The notes beneath the pieces are model-generated. The model searched no databases. It saw only the letters and a program-made list of their open reading frames with translations, and was not told the DNA's origin. The translations under genes were made by a program, and so were the position numbers. A DNA stretch of 64,000 bases, taken from assembly GCF_030503675.1 (NCBI RefSeq), contig NZ_CP129964.1:1674001-1738000 (forward strand), given 5' to 3'. Positions 28,348 to 36,823 of this stretch are shown piece by piece. The stretch comes from Lutimonas zeaxanthinifaciens (GTDB lineage Bacteria > Bacteroidota > Bacteroidia > Flavobacteriales > Flavobacteriaceae). Numbering within the stretch: position 1 is the stretch's first letter; the number at the start of each line of letters is the position of its first letter.

Positions 28348-28745
28348 TTTTCTATGAACAAAACATAAGGGATGTTCAATTGGGTATTCATATCATAGTA
28401 GTTGGCCGAGATTGTATTTCTGACTGCATCTCCTGTGACAATGGTTCCGTGAATTCTTAAATTCTTATCCGTTGTGCTGAGTAAACGCAAGGTTCTGATT
28501 TCGCGATCCTCAAATTTTTCAACATAATCCTCCACGATTTTAAATTCTCCCACTGAAGATTTATAGATATGGGCGCTTATCTTGAGTTGAACAACTGAGT
28601 CCTTGATCTTGATATATGATCCTTCTTTAAAGGTCAAAGGAACACGTCCAACCATGCCGTTTTCTAACTTATAGGTCTGGGCAGAGAGGCTGAGGCCGGA
28701 GAAAAAAGTGAATAACAAGAAAAGGAAAAAGTAGTTTTTCTTCAT
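28344..28745 (-). CDS. Small secreted protein of unknown function
   Basis: A 133-residue protein with a signal peptide (MKKNYFFLFLLFTFFSGLSLSAQ). The mature part is beta-rich (GRVPLTFKEGSYIKIKDSVVQLKI, split here by a turn, and IHGTIVTGDAVRNTISANYYD) with no motif I recognise. It ends in the last bases of the regulator gene (stop codons overlap). Two Crp/Fnr-like boxes lie upstream at 28798-28811 and 28820-28833, and TATTTTTA on the minus strand (28768-28775) is a -7-like element at the matching distance, so it may belong to that regulon. Confidence 0.6.
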   Translation of the reverse strand: MKKNYFFLFLLFTFFSGLSLSAQTYKLENGMVGRVPLTFKEGSYIKIKDSVVQLKISAHIYKSSVGEFKIVEDYVEKFEDREIRTLRLLSTTDKNLRIHGTIVTGDAVRNTISANYYDMNTQLNIPYVLFIEN

Positions 28746-28767
28746 AGCAGGGGATTTGATACGAATA

Positions 28768-28833
28768 TAAAAATAAAACTAATAAGATTCACATGAATTG
28801 ATTCGCGTCAAAGATAAAGTTGATTATCATCAC
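28768..28833 (-). promoter_or_regulatory. Crp/Fnr-like tandem boxes and -7 element for the small secreted protein gene
   Basis: TTGATTCGCGTCAA (28798-28811) fits TTGAY-N4-RTCAA exactly, and TTGATTATCATCAC (28820-28833) fits with one mismatch; their centres are 22 bases apart, two helical turns. The nearer box is about 41 bases from the start expected for minus-strand TATTTTTA (28768-28775), 18 bases upstream of that. Confidence 0.5.
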
Positions 28834-28969
28834 TGATGACAAGAAAAATGATCAGATTATGTACTATTTTAACCCAAAAAAGAAGCTTAAATACTTTTTA
28901 GCCAAAAAAAAATTAAGGTCTTCGCTGCTGGATCTAATAACTATTTTCTCGTAAAACATTATTCATACC

Positions 28970-29018
28970 GTGACAAATGTCATGCAATTTCTCTTTGATT
29001 CTTACTAATATTGTTAGT
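28970..29018 (+). promoter_or_regulatory. Crp/Fnr-like box and promoter for the small membrane protein and hydrolase operon
   Basis: GTGACAAATGTCAT (28970-28983) keeps the inner TGAC-N4-GTCA of the Crp/Fnr site but not the outer T/A pair. TAATATTG (29006-29013) is one base off TAnnTTTG and would start transcription near 29018, about 41 bases from the box centre. The rest of the 315-base gap from 28746 to 29060 holds the boxes described separately and AT-rich sequence with nothing else I can identify. Confidence 0.45.
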
Positions 29019-29060
29019 GAATCGGAGGTCCGTCCCCCTTAAACCTGCATACACCTCAAG

Positions 29061-29222
29061 ATGAAAAATCAGAAAATCAATGCTGTTTTTCTAGTTCTTG
29101 GCCTGGTCTGGGTCATCGTTGGATTGCTCATTTATCAAAACTCAAATATCTGGCCACTAGGCTTTCTCTTTCTTCTTGTGGGTTTAATCGGCAGATTTAA
29201 ACCGCATAAAAAACCTAACTAA
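29061..29222 (+). CDS. Small two-helix membrane protein (53 residues)
   Basis: ATG at 29061 to TAA at 29220-29222 encodes 53 residues with two hydrophobic segments (AVFLVLGLVWVIVGLLIY and IWPLGFLFLLVGLIG) separated by a short polar turn and followed by a basic tail (RFKPHKKPN). It begins the cluster of small membrane gene, small membrane gene and serine hydrolase, with short spacers (11 and 4 bases), so it is probably co-transcribed. The function is unknown. Confidence 0.65.
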   Translation: MKNQKINAVFLVLGLVWVIVGLLIYQNSNIWPLGFLFLLVGLIGRFKPHKKPN

Positions 29223-29233
29223 ATTTTGATTTT

Positions 29234-29425
29234 ATGAGTACCAAAATGGAGCGACATAAGCGATATATTTTCGTGGCTATAATCATTACTACCCTTGGAG
29301 TGAGCTTTACTACCACCTTAAAAGATTCCCATGGCACCCTAGGTGTTGTTTTTATTGCCATAGGAGGATTCTTTTTTATTGTTGGAATGAGTTTGAAAAG
29401 AAAAGACGAAGCAAAAAAAAAATAG
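29234..29425 (+). CDS. Small two-helix membrane protein (63 residues)
   Basis: Encodes 63 residues with two predicted helices (YIFVAIIITTLGVSFTTTL and LGVVFIAIGGFFFIVGMSL) and a basic C-terminus (KRKDEAKKK), the same layout as the preceding 53-residue protein though not obviously similar in sequence. It starts 11 bases after that gene and stops 4 bases before the hydrolase gene, so an operon is likely. Function unknown. Confidence 0.65.
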   Translation: MSTKMERHKRYIFVAIIITTLGVSFTTTLKDSHGTLGVVFIAIGGFFFIVGMSLKRKDEAKKK

Positions 29426-29429
29426 ACAC

Positions 29430-30887
29430 ATGACAACCGATTTTCCCTTCTTTCACAAGAATTTAATCAGCGCATTAATTCTAGCGATCCTCATACCTTT
29501 CTGTATTGGGGCTCAGCATAAATTGCCCATTTCTCGTATTGATTCCGTTTTCAATGATGTAAACAAATCTGGCTCACCCGGATGTGCATTGTTAATCATT
29601 CAAAATGATGAAGTCGTATACAGCCGTGGCTACGGATACGCAAATTTGGATTATGAAATTCCAATTGATTCTGGATCCGTAATGTATTTAGGCTCTGTAA
29701 CCAAACAGTTTGTTGCTGCTGCAATCCTGGAAGCCTCACTCCAAGGTTATCTAACCCTTGATGATGATATTCGTAAGTGGATTCCTGAATTTCCTGAATA
29801 TTCAAATGTGATTTCCGTACGTCATCTGATACATCACACCAGCGGAATTCGAGATGAGCTCCAACTTCGTGCAGTGGCCAACCTTCCGGAGGACATTACC
29901 CGAAAAGAGATTATTGAACTGCTCGTGCGACAAAAGAAACTGAACTTTGAACCAGGAGAACAAGAGCTCTACAGTAATGGAGGCTACTTACTCTTGATTG
30001 AAATCTTAGAACGGGCTACGGGTATGACAATGCAAGCCTATTTGCGTCAAGAGTTTTTTAAGCCATTGGGTATGAACTCTGCTGGTTTTGGTCCCTATCA
30101 GGGTGCTATACCCCAGTCTTCTTACGGTTTTGTTTCGGTAAAGGATAATTTTATAAGAAAGGCGCATGTAGGTAATGCTCCTGGCGTTCGTATGAATATT
30201 AGTGATCTCGGGCGATGGATGGTTGCCCTTGAAGGTGACAACCTTAGTTACAAAGGATTTAAAGATCTTCAGTTGCAAAGAGGAATTCTAAATAATGGAG
30301 ATACTACCGACTATGCTTTTGGCCTTAATGTTTTGAAGCAAGGAGGACTACCTTTGATATCCCATGGAGGGGCAGGAATGGGATACAGGACAGCCATGGG
30401 AATTTATCCTGAAAATAATCTCTCCATTTGCACCATGTGTAATCTCTCAAGTCTTGATGCTGTTCAACTTAACCGAGGGGTATCAGAGATTCTTTTAGAA
30501 GAGGAGCTGGGCCCGGATGAGGACGCTGCTTCTTATGAAAAATACCGTAAACCCTGGCCGGCTCCAGAAGGAGAGCCCGTCAAACTGAGTAAGGAAGAAT
30601 TGACTGAATTTACGGGTAATTATTACGCACCCGAATTGAATGTCATTTTTAAAGTGGAGATTGAAGCTGATTTTCTAAAGGTTGGGCCAGAAGGCTGGAT
30701 GAGACCCATGCTAGCAACATCAAAAAGTGACCAGTTTAATTCAAGCAGAGCCTGGGCGCAGATCAATTTCATCAGGAATGAGAAAGGAGTTATTACCGGT
30801 TTTACCATGAATATAGGAAGAGTGAATGGATTAATTATGGAAAGGATTTCACACAGCGATTATTCAAATATTGATAAATACAAATAG
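29430..30887 (+). CDS. Serine beta-lactamase-family hydrolase, exported
   Basis: A 485-residue protein with an N-terminal hydrophobic signal (ending CIGAQ). The class C beta-lactamase/penicillin-binding fold is clear: the catalytic SVTK (S89, K92) in YLGSVTKQF, a YSN motif (Y181, N183) in ELYSNGGY, and the third motif as SHGGAGMGYR. A separate C-terminal domain (about 380-480) is of the type seen in D-alanyl-D-alanine carboxypeptidase-like or esterase family members in Bacteroidota. It probably hydrolyses a peptide, ester or amide in the periplasm; real beta-lactam hydrolysis is not implied. It is last in a three-gene unit. Confidence 0.85.
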   Translation: MTTDFPFFHKNLISALILAILIPFCIGAQHKLPISRIDSVFNDVNKSGSPGCALLIIQNDEVVYSRGYGYANLDYEIPIDSGSVMYLGSVTKQFVAAAILEASLQGYLTLDDDIRKWIPEFPEYSNVISVRHLIHHTSGIRDELQLRAVANLPEDITRKEIIELLVRQKKLNFEPGEQELYSNGGYLLLIEILERATGMTMQAYLRQEFFKPLGMNSAGFGPYQGAIPQSSYGFVSVKDNFIRKAHVGNAPGVRMNISDLGRWMVALEGDNLSYKGFKDLQLQRGILNNGDTTDYAFGLNVLKQGGLPLISHGGAGMGYRTAMGIYPENNLSICTMCNLSSLDAVQLNRGVSEILLEEELGPDEDAASYEKYRKPWPAPEGEPVKLSKEELTEFTGNYYAPELNVIFKVEIEADFLKVGPEGWMRPMLATSKSDQFNSSRAWAQINFIRNEKGVITGFTMNIGRVNGLIMERISHSDYSNIDKYK

Positions 30888-30921
30888 CTAAAAATTGAAC
30901 TTAACCCCAATATATACCATT

Positions 30922-32448
30922 ATGAAACCCAGATTCTACAAATTCGCATCCCTGCTTTTGATTGGCGGGCTCTTTGCCTGTACTATGCCTGATCAAAAAG
31001 AAACGACAGCTGAAACTTCAGAAGTTGAACCCATCAAAAAGCACATTGTTACCCCTTCTGTGGTAGAAACGGAAAGGCTTGGAACCTTAAATTATTTTGA
31101 CGGATACCCCTCAGAGGAAACCGTGGAAAAAGTATATGATAACCTGGATTTTACCCGGGGTATGGAAACATTTTTAAATGGTATTCCTGCAGCTTCCATG
31201 CATGCCCTGGTGGAAGGATTTAAAAGTGAAGGGGTCAACGATCTCGGTGAAATCGCCATTTTTGAAAACCTTATGGATTCCAGATCCATATTTCTGACCC
31301 CTAATACCGAATCGGTGTATACCATCAGTCACTTTGACCTAAAAGACGGACCCATTGTTGTGGAAAGCCCGCCGAATACGCTGGGTATGATCAACGATAT
31401 GTTTTTCCGATACGTGACCGATCTTGGGAATGCCGGACCCGACAAAGGCCAGGGAGGTAAATACCTGGTACTGCCGCCTGATTATGATGGAGACGTTCCT
31501 GATGGTTACTTTGTGGTACGCCCACCCACATACCAGAACATTATATTCTGGAGAGGATTCCTGCAAAAAGGAGATCCCGGGCCCGCCGTTGAAAGTATCA
31601 AGGCCAATACCAATATCTACTTATTGAGTCAGGCAAAGAATCCTCCGGAAGCTGTATTTATAGACTGGTCAGGTAAACGCTTTAATACCGTGCATGCCAA
31701 TGATTTTAAGTTTTATGAAGAATTAAATGAGGTGATTCAATACGAACCCTCAGAAGCCTTTGAACCTCAGATTTTAGGCTTGTTTAAATCCATAGGCATT
31801 GAAAAGGGAAAGGAATTTAATCCGGACGAAAGAATGAGAGCTATCCTGGAGGATGCCGTAAAAGTAGGTAATGCCACGGCAAGGTCGATCTCATTTAGCC
31901 CACGTAATAAGGACATCTATATCTATCCCGACAGTTACTGGACGATTGCCTTTTTGGGTGGCTATCAGTTTATGACCAACCATGCGCGTGAACTGGACGG
32001 ACGAACCCTCTTCCATTACATAGCCACAGCAGTAACTCCGGCCATGGAAATTAAAATGGTAGGGGTGGGGTCGCAATATGCAGCTACCTATAAAGATGAT
32101 GACGGACATTATCTGGACGGTTCCAAAAATTACAAACTCACTATTCCGGCCGATCCACCGGTAAAGGATTTTTGGTCCATTGTAATCTATGACCCGCAAA
32201 CCAGGAGCATGCTCGAAACGGATAATCCGTTTCCGAGTGTGAACAGTGAGCTCAGTGATCTCGAAAAAAACAGCGATGGTTCGGTTGATCTGTATTTTGG
32301 GCCGAAACCTCCTGAAGGTAAAGAAAAGAACTGGATACAGACCATAGAAAACAAAGGCTGGTTCGTCCTGCTAAGGATCTATGGACCGCTGGAGCCCTGG
32401 TTTGACAAAACCTGGCAACCCGGAGAGATCCAGTTGATAAAGGAGTAG
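30922..32448 (+). CDS. DUF1254/DUF1214-type lipoprotein
   Basis: A 508-residue lipoprotein from the ATG at 30922 (MKPRFYKFASLLLIGGLFAC, with lipidated Cys20); an in-frame upstream ATG at 30895 would add 9 residues. The N-terminal DUF1254 region (about 60-240) has YFDGYPSEETVEKVYDNLD and FRYVTDLGNAGPDKGQGGKY, and the C-terminal DUF1214 part carries GSKNYKLTIPADPPVKDFWS and YDPQTRSMLETDN. Proteins of this type are widespread in Proteobacteria and Bacteroidota and have no assigned function. It is followed 48 bases later by the membrane nitrilase gene and precedes the LytS/LytTR pair. Confidence 0.85.
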   Translation: MKPRFYKFASLLLIGGLFACTMPDQKETTAETSEVEPIKKHIVTPSVVETERLGTLNYFDGYPSEETVEKVYDNLDFTRGMETFLNGIPAASMHALVEGFKSEGVNDLGEIAIFENLMDSRSIFLTPNTESVYTISHFDLKDGPIVVESPPNTLGMINDMFFRYVTDLGNAGPDKGQGGKYLVLPPDYDGDVPDGYFVVRPPTYQNIIFWRGFLQKGDPGPAVESIKANTNIYLLSQAKNPPEAVFIDWSGKRFNTVHANDFKFYEELNEVIQYEPSEAFEPQILGLFKSIGIEKGKEFNPDERMRAILEDAVKVGNATARSISFSPRNKDIYIYPDSYWTIAFLGGYQFMTNHARELDGRTLFHYIATAVTPAMEIKMVGVGSQYAATYKDDDGHYLDGSKNYKLTIPADPPVKDFWSIVIYDPQTRSMLETDNPFPSVNSELSDLEKNSDGSVDLYFGPKPPEGKEKNWIQTIENKGWFVLLRIYGPLEPWFDKTWQPGEIQLIKE

Positions 32449-32496
32449 AAATGTTTAAAGGCCCCCATGCAAAATCAATAATTTAAAGTTCAGCAT

Positions 32497-34011
32497 ATGT
32501 CTAGAAAAAAGTATGAAGCGATCGCCTGTTTTATGCTGGGCTTTGGCCTTTTTATGTTTACCCGGTTGAGCAACCTGGTTCCTTTTATAAGTTTTGCCAT
32601 CGTAATTGCTCCCATTTTTATTCTGCGTTTTATACGAACCCAGTCAAGAAAAAGAGGCATATGGCTTACGCTTTTAGGATTTATCCTGAGCATGAACATT
32701 GCCCTTTGGGGGCTGTTTCAGATGGAGGACCCCTGGCTGACTTATGGATTTGGCGCTATCAGGAGCACAATTCTGGCCCTGATCTGGTTTTTGCCATTTA
32801 TGGTGGATCACTTTATTTATCCAAGATTCAAAGATAAAGGAGCCTGGTCAACGCTGACCTTCCCAATTGTGGCTACCGGGATGTTTTATCTCACCTCATT
32901 GGAAGGGCCATTTGATGATGGTGCAGGAACCTTAAGCTCCTTTAGTTACAATTATGGTTCACATGCCTTTACACAAATCAGATCTATATTCGGGGTCTGG
33001 GCCCTAGTTTTTATTCATTCCTGGCTTTACGCAACGATAAATTATCTGTGGGAGCAGAACTTTAGATGGAGCAAGGTCAAAAATGCGATGATCAGTTATA
33101 CGGCTGTATATGTTTTGGTATTTGTTTTCGGCTTTGTAAAAATGAGTTTACAAAAGGAAGTGGAAACGGTAAAGATCGCTTCTGTTGTGTTGATGCCGGA
33201 AGATGGAAATGCAGTTTCCATGACCAAGTATTTTGATGAAGGAGCCACCTCGCCTTTTGACGAGACCCTAATCAAAATTGAGGCCCTTACCCGAAAAGCG
33301 ACTGAACAGGGAGCTAAGATTGTCAGTTTTCAGGAGTATTCGATCCTTGTCAACGAGGAAGATCTAAACAGGCTGAGATCCGAATTTCAAAGGATTGCCA
33401 GGGAGCATAAGGTTTACCTCAGTATTACCTATGCTTATTATGGTAAAGAAGAAAAAGGAGAAAACATCCATCTTTTTATTGATGAAAAAGGAACGATCCA
33501 ACTGGATTATGCCAAACGATTTTTATTAGGTATAGGCCCCTATGGAGAAACCGCTGTATTTAAAAAAGGGGCAGAAATTATTCAGTCGCTTAAGACACCT
33601 TACGGAAAGATAGGAATTTCCATTTGCCGGGACATGAGTTTCCCTTCCTATATAAGACAGGCAGCCCAAAGCGATGTGGATATCATGCTATCCCCGTCGT
33701 ATGACTTCCCGAGGAGTTATGGGCCCTGGTATATTACAAATACCATAGAGAATGGATTTTCCATGGTCAGGCCCACGTATAACGGATATTCCTATGCAGC
33801 TGATTACAATGGAGCCGTTATCACACATATGCATTTTGGCAGCGCAAAAGATGGGATCATGTATGCTGATGTGCCCACAAAGGGCATTAAAGTAATTTAC
33901 CCCGTCATTGGTGATGTATTAGGATGGCTCAACCTGCTGATCATGATCGTACTCATTGGCTGGGTGATTTTTAGCAATTTTAATAGAAAAAAGGTTCACG
34001 CTGTGGCGTAG
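32497..34011 (+). CDS. Membrane carbon-nitrogen hydrolase (apolipoprotein N-acyltransferase-like)
   Basis: A 504-residue protein: about six or seven membrane helices (residues 5-215), then a nitrilase-fold domain and a final membrane helix (about 478-495). The catalytic triad is visible: Glu280 in FQEYSI, Lys341 in YAKRFLLG, Cys377 in SICRDMSF. This layout matches apolipoprotein N-acyltransferase (Lnt), which acylates lipoproteins at the inner membrane, but the cysteine motif is ICRD, not ICYE, and the protein lacks other Lnt landmarks I would expect, so it may act on other substrates. It follows the DUF1254 lipoprotein gene. Confidence 0.75.
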   Translation: MSRKKYEAIACFMLGFGLFMFTRLSNLVPFISFAIVIAPIFILRFIRTQSRKRGIWLTLLGFILSMNIALWGLFQMEDPWLTYGFGAIRSTILALIWFLPFMVDHFIYPRFKDKGAWSTLTFPIVATGMFYLTSLEGPFDDGAGTLSSFSYNYGSHAFTQIRSIFGVWALVFIHSWLYATINYLWEQNFRWSKVKNAMISYTAVYVLVFVFGFVKMSLQKEVETVKIASVVLMPEDGNAVSMTKYFDEGATSPFDETLIKIEALTRKATEQGAKIVSFQEYSILVNEEDLNRLRSEFQRIAREHKVYLSITYAYYGKEEKGENIHLFIDEKGTIQLDYAKRFLLGIGPYGETAVFKKGAEIIQSLKTPYGKIGISICRDMSFPSYIRQAAQSDVDIMLSPSYDFPRSYGPWYITNTIENGFSMVRPTYNGYSYAADYNGAVITHMHFGSAKDGIMYADVPTKGIKVIYPVIGDVLGWLNLLIMIVLIGWVIFSNFNRKKVHAVA

Positions 34012-34135
34012 GAAGACCTTTTATATCCGTTTTCTATCTGCTCTTTACGTTTGTCTCCAAAATCTGACGCTCCTGTACTTTCCTTTTTTATATTAGGAAG
34101 TATAGCTTTACTTTGCAGTATCAATGTAAATATCA

Positions 34136-35245
34136 ATGAGCAGCATAATGAGCGGATCAAAGAATAAAACAACGAATACCTACATTTCTCTTTACTGGAG
34201 ATGTCAGCTTTTGGGATGGGGAACGGTTTCTCTCTACTGGGCTTATGTTGTTTTTTCTAGAGATGATTACGGGTATTTTTACACCTTTCTCAATTATGTC
34301 CTTGACATAGGTATTGGTATTTTCCTTACGCATCTCTACAGATCTGTTGCCCTAAAATTAAACTGGAAAGCCTTAAGCCTGGGAGAACTGTTTGTAAGGG
34401 TGGTACCGTCCATCATCATCATGTCCGTGCTGTATGCATTTTTAGTAAATCTGAAATGGTATACGTACTGGAACTGGATCGGGGAATGGGCATTTGCCGG
34501 TGGAGAGGCATCTTCTGTATCCGAATCCCTGCTGTATTGGGACCCGGTTTTGATCACAGGTCTGCGACTGATGTCTATCTGGGTACTGGCCTATCATTTA
34601 TACCATTACTATCAAAGAGAGATCAAAACGGCCCAGCAGAATGCGGAACTATCGGTCATCGCCAAACAGGCCCAGCTGGACAACCTGGCCGTGCAGTTAA
34701 ATCCTCATTTCCTGTTCAATTCCCTGAACTCCATCAAGTCTTTGGTGATCGAGGATCCAAAAACGGCAAGAAGGGCCATTGATCTGTTATCGGATATTCT
34801 GCGCAGTTCGCTTTATGAAAAAGACGCCCCGTTTATCAGTATCAAAGATGAATTAGGACTGGTAAAAGACTATATAGAACTTGAAAAGGTGCGTTTTGAG
34901 GAGCGCCTGAATATGACCATAAACATGGATGATTCTTTGGAGAACTTTATGATCCCACCACTGAGCATCCAGCTTTTGGTTGAGAATGCGATCAAACACG
35001 GTATCGATAAACGCATCAACGGAGGAACCATTGAATTATCGATTCAAGAAAGAGCAGAAAAGCTTGAGATTCAGGTTCAGAACCCGGGAAGGATGTCAGA
35101 CAAAGGTTCAGAAAATGGCATCGGGCTAAAGAACCTGTCCAAAAGATTGGCGCTGCAATATAATGGAGAGGCCAGCCTTAGCCTGAAGAATGAATCCGAG
35201 GACCAGGTAACGGCTACTATACGAATTCCAATACACAGAAAATGA
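34136..35245 (+). CDS. LytS-type sensor histidine kinase
   Basis: A 369-residue kinase. About five membrane helices fill residues 20-165; then the HisK domain has the phosphoacceptor H191 in LNPHFLFNSLNSI, followed by a HATPase domain with ENAIKHG (N-box) and NGIGLKNL (G2-type box). The family regulates the LytTR partner encoded next, with which it overlaps by four bases (ATGA), so they are translationally coupled. The signal it senses is unknown; there is no periplasmic domain of any size. Confidence 0.92.
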   Translation: MSSIMSGSKNKTTNTYISLYWRCQLLGWGTVSLYWAYVVFSRDDYGYFYTFLNYVLDIGIGIFLTHLYRSVALKLNWKALSLGELFVRVVPSIIIMSVLYAFLVNLKWYTYWNWIGEWAFAGGEASSVSESLLYWDPVLITGLRLMSIWVLAYHLYHYYQREIKTAQQNAELSVIAKQAQLDNLAVQLNPHFLFNSLNSIKSLVIEDPKTARRAIDLLSDILRSSLYEKDAPFISIKDELGLVKDYIELEKVRFEERLNMTINMDDSLENFMIPPLSIQLLVENAIKHGIDKRINGGTIELSIQERAEKLEIQVQNPGRMSDKGSENGIGLKNLSKRLALQYNGEASLSLKNESEDQVTATIRIPIHRK

Positions 35246-35961
35246 AAACTTATAAAACGATAATAATAGATGACGAGCGCCTGGCACGTGAAGAAGTAAA
35301 AAGGGCCCTTTCAAATTATCCGGAATTTGAGGTGCTGGGAGAGGCGGCCAACGCGGACGAGGCCATTGTTTTGATTGAAAAGCTGCAACCGGACCTACTG
35401 TTTTTAGATATCCATATGCCCGAAAAATCAGGTTTTGATTTGCTGGAAGAATTGACCATGGTACCTGAAGTAGTTTTTACAACCGCCTATGATCAATACG
35501 CCGTTCAGGCCTTTGAGGTCAATGCGCTGGATTATCTGGTCAAGCCCTTAAGGGAGGAGCGCTTTGCAATGACCATTGAAAAGATCAAAGCCGGGTTTTC
35601 AAAACCCGAGGTAAAGAAAGATCCTTTGCCCATGCACTACAAGATCTTTATCAAAGACGGAGAGCAGTGCCATTTTATTCCTTTATCAGATGTCAGGCTG
35701 ATTCAGTCCATGGACAATTATGCACGACTGTTCTTTAATGAGGAAAAGGCCATGATCAAGCGTTCACTGAACCTGTTGCAGGAAAAGCTGGACCCAAATG
35801 TATTTTTTAGGATCAATAGGAGCCAGATCATCAACACGCATTATATCAAAGAAATTCATCCCTATTTTAACAATAAGCTGCAAATTACCCTGACAAGTGG
35901 CGAAAAACTTGAAGTTTCGAGCCGTCAGTCTGCCAAGTTTAAAAACTGGAACAGTTTATAA
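35242..35961 (+). CDS. LytTR-family response regulator
   Basis: A 239-residue regulator with a receiver domain (acidic pocket IIDDERL, phosphoacceptor D56 in FLDIHMPE, switch T in FTTAYD, Lys in YLVKPL) and a C-terminal LytTR DNA-binding domain (about 140-239) that reads out FIPLSDVRLIQSMDNYARL and FFRINRSQIIN. It binds direct repeats as a dimer. The ATG overlaps the kinase stop codon. About 115 bases downstream, 11-base tandem repeats (36077-36110) lie just before the next lipoprotein gene, the obvious candidate target. Confidence 0.92.
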   Translation: MKTYKTIIIDDERLAREEVKRALSNYPEFEVLGEAANADEAIVLIEKLQPDLLFLDIHMPEKSGFDLLEELTMVPEVVFTTAYDQYAVQAFEVNALDYLVKPLREERFAMTIEKIKAGFSKPEVKKDPLPMHYKIFIKDGEQCHFIPLSDVRLIQSMDNYARLFFNEEKAMIKRSLNLLQEKLDPNVFFRINRSQIINTHYIKEIHPYFNNKLQITLTSGEKLEVSSRQSAKFKNWNSL

Positions 35962-36076
35962 ATAGCAAGAGAAATGCCTCGAAAATTAGAGAAAGAATAA
36001 TTAAAAAATTTAAAAGAAAATCCCCTGATTCAGGCTTTAATCGGCTTGAAAATGGATAAATACGATCAAAAAACAA

Positions 36077-36110
36077 ACAATAAACAATTAAGAAACAATC
36101 AAGTAACAAT
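36077..36110. repeat. 11-base tandem repeat, candidate LytTR operator
   Basis: Copies of (A)ACAAT occur at 36077-36081, 36084-36088, 36095-36099 and 36106-36110. Seen from the minus strand they form TTGATTGTTAC, TTGATTGTTTC, TTAATTGTT, an 11-base period. Spacing of 22 bases between first and third well-conserved copies fits a direct-repeat regulator that binds one face of the helix. Confidence 0.55.
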
Positions 36111-36141
36111 CAAAAAAGAACAAAATAAAAATTAAATTAAC

Positions 36142-36780
36142 ATGAAAAATTACACGATCTTAGTAGTATTAGTCATCATGGCGTTTAACGCCTGCAAGAA
36201 AGAATCCCATCATGCAACCTCGGATAGCACGGCAGCCGAGGCCATAGCATCGGGGCCTATAACTTCAGAACCCACATTAAAATCGTTTAAAAATGGCGAG
36301 AGATGGATATGGATGGAGAAAAGCGTAGCGGAAGGAAGAACGCGACATGAAGGAAAGGAACATTTGGAAGTAGTTGCATTTAAGGGATCTCTCGGATTAT
36401 GGAACGGCAGGGATACCACGCTGATCTCAAATATTTTAAACCAGGAGCAAAGTGATACGCCATACCGTAGCTGGCCGCTGAAAGTAGGTAAGAAGTGGAA
36501 ATATGAGACTGACTGGGAAAACGCTGAAGGCTCGCCTATGACAACGCGTATGGAGGTTGAAGTGGTATCTTATGGAGACGAGGCCGTGCTGGCGGGAAGA
36601 TTTGAGGCCTATAAAATTGAATATAAGGGTACCATTACCAATCATACATTTGGGAAAGGGTCAGAGGTACATTATATACACTGGTACGCGCCGGCTTTAA
36701 AAATGAATATCAAACAAGTACAGGATGACGGTTACGGTTCCTATGTACTGGAGCTGTTGGACTATAAAAGCGGAGAATAG
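36142..36780 (+). CDS. Lipoprotein of unknown function
   Basis: A 212-residue lipoprotein (MKNYTILVVLVIMAFNAC, Cys18). The mature part holds a Ser/Thr-rich linker (about 20-50), then a beta-rich domain with WPLKVGKKWKYETDWENA and tryptophan- and tyrosine-rich strands; KVGKKWKY recurs in many Bacteroidota lipoproteins. I cannot name it. The 11-base repeats upstream suggest control by the LytTR regulator, and the CocE/NonD-like hydrolase gene follows 43 bases later. Confidence 0.7.
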   Translation: MKNYTILVVLVIMAFNACKKESHHATSDSTAAEAIASGPITSEPTLKSFKNGERWIWMEKSVAEGRTRHEGKEHLEVVAFKGSLGLWNGRDTTLISNILNQEQSDTPYRSWPLKVGKKWKYETDWENAEGSPMTTRMEVEVVSYGDEAVLAGRFEAYKIEYKGTITNHTFGKGSEVHYIHWYAPALKMNIKQVQDDGYGSYVLELLDYKSGE

Positions 36781-36823
36781 AATAAGAGAATAAGCAGAGA
36801 ATAATAGCTGACATTTAGAACTG

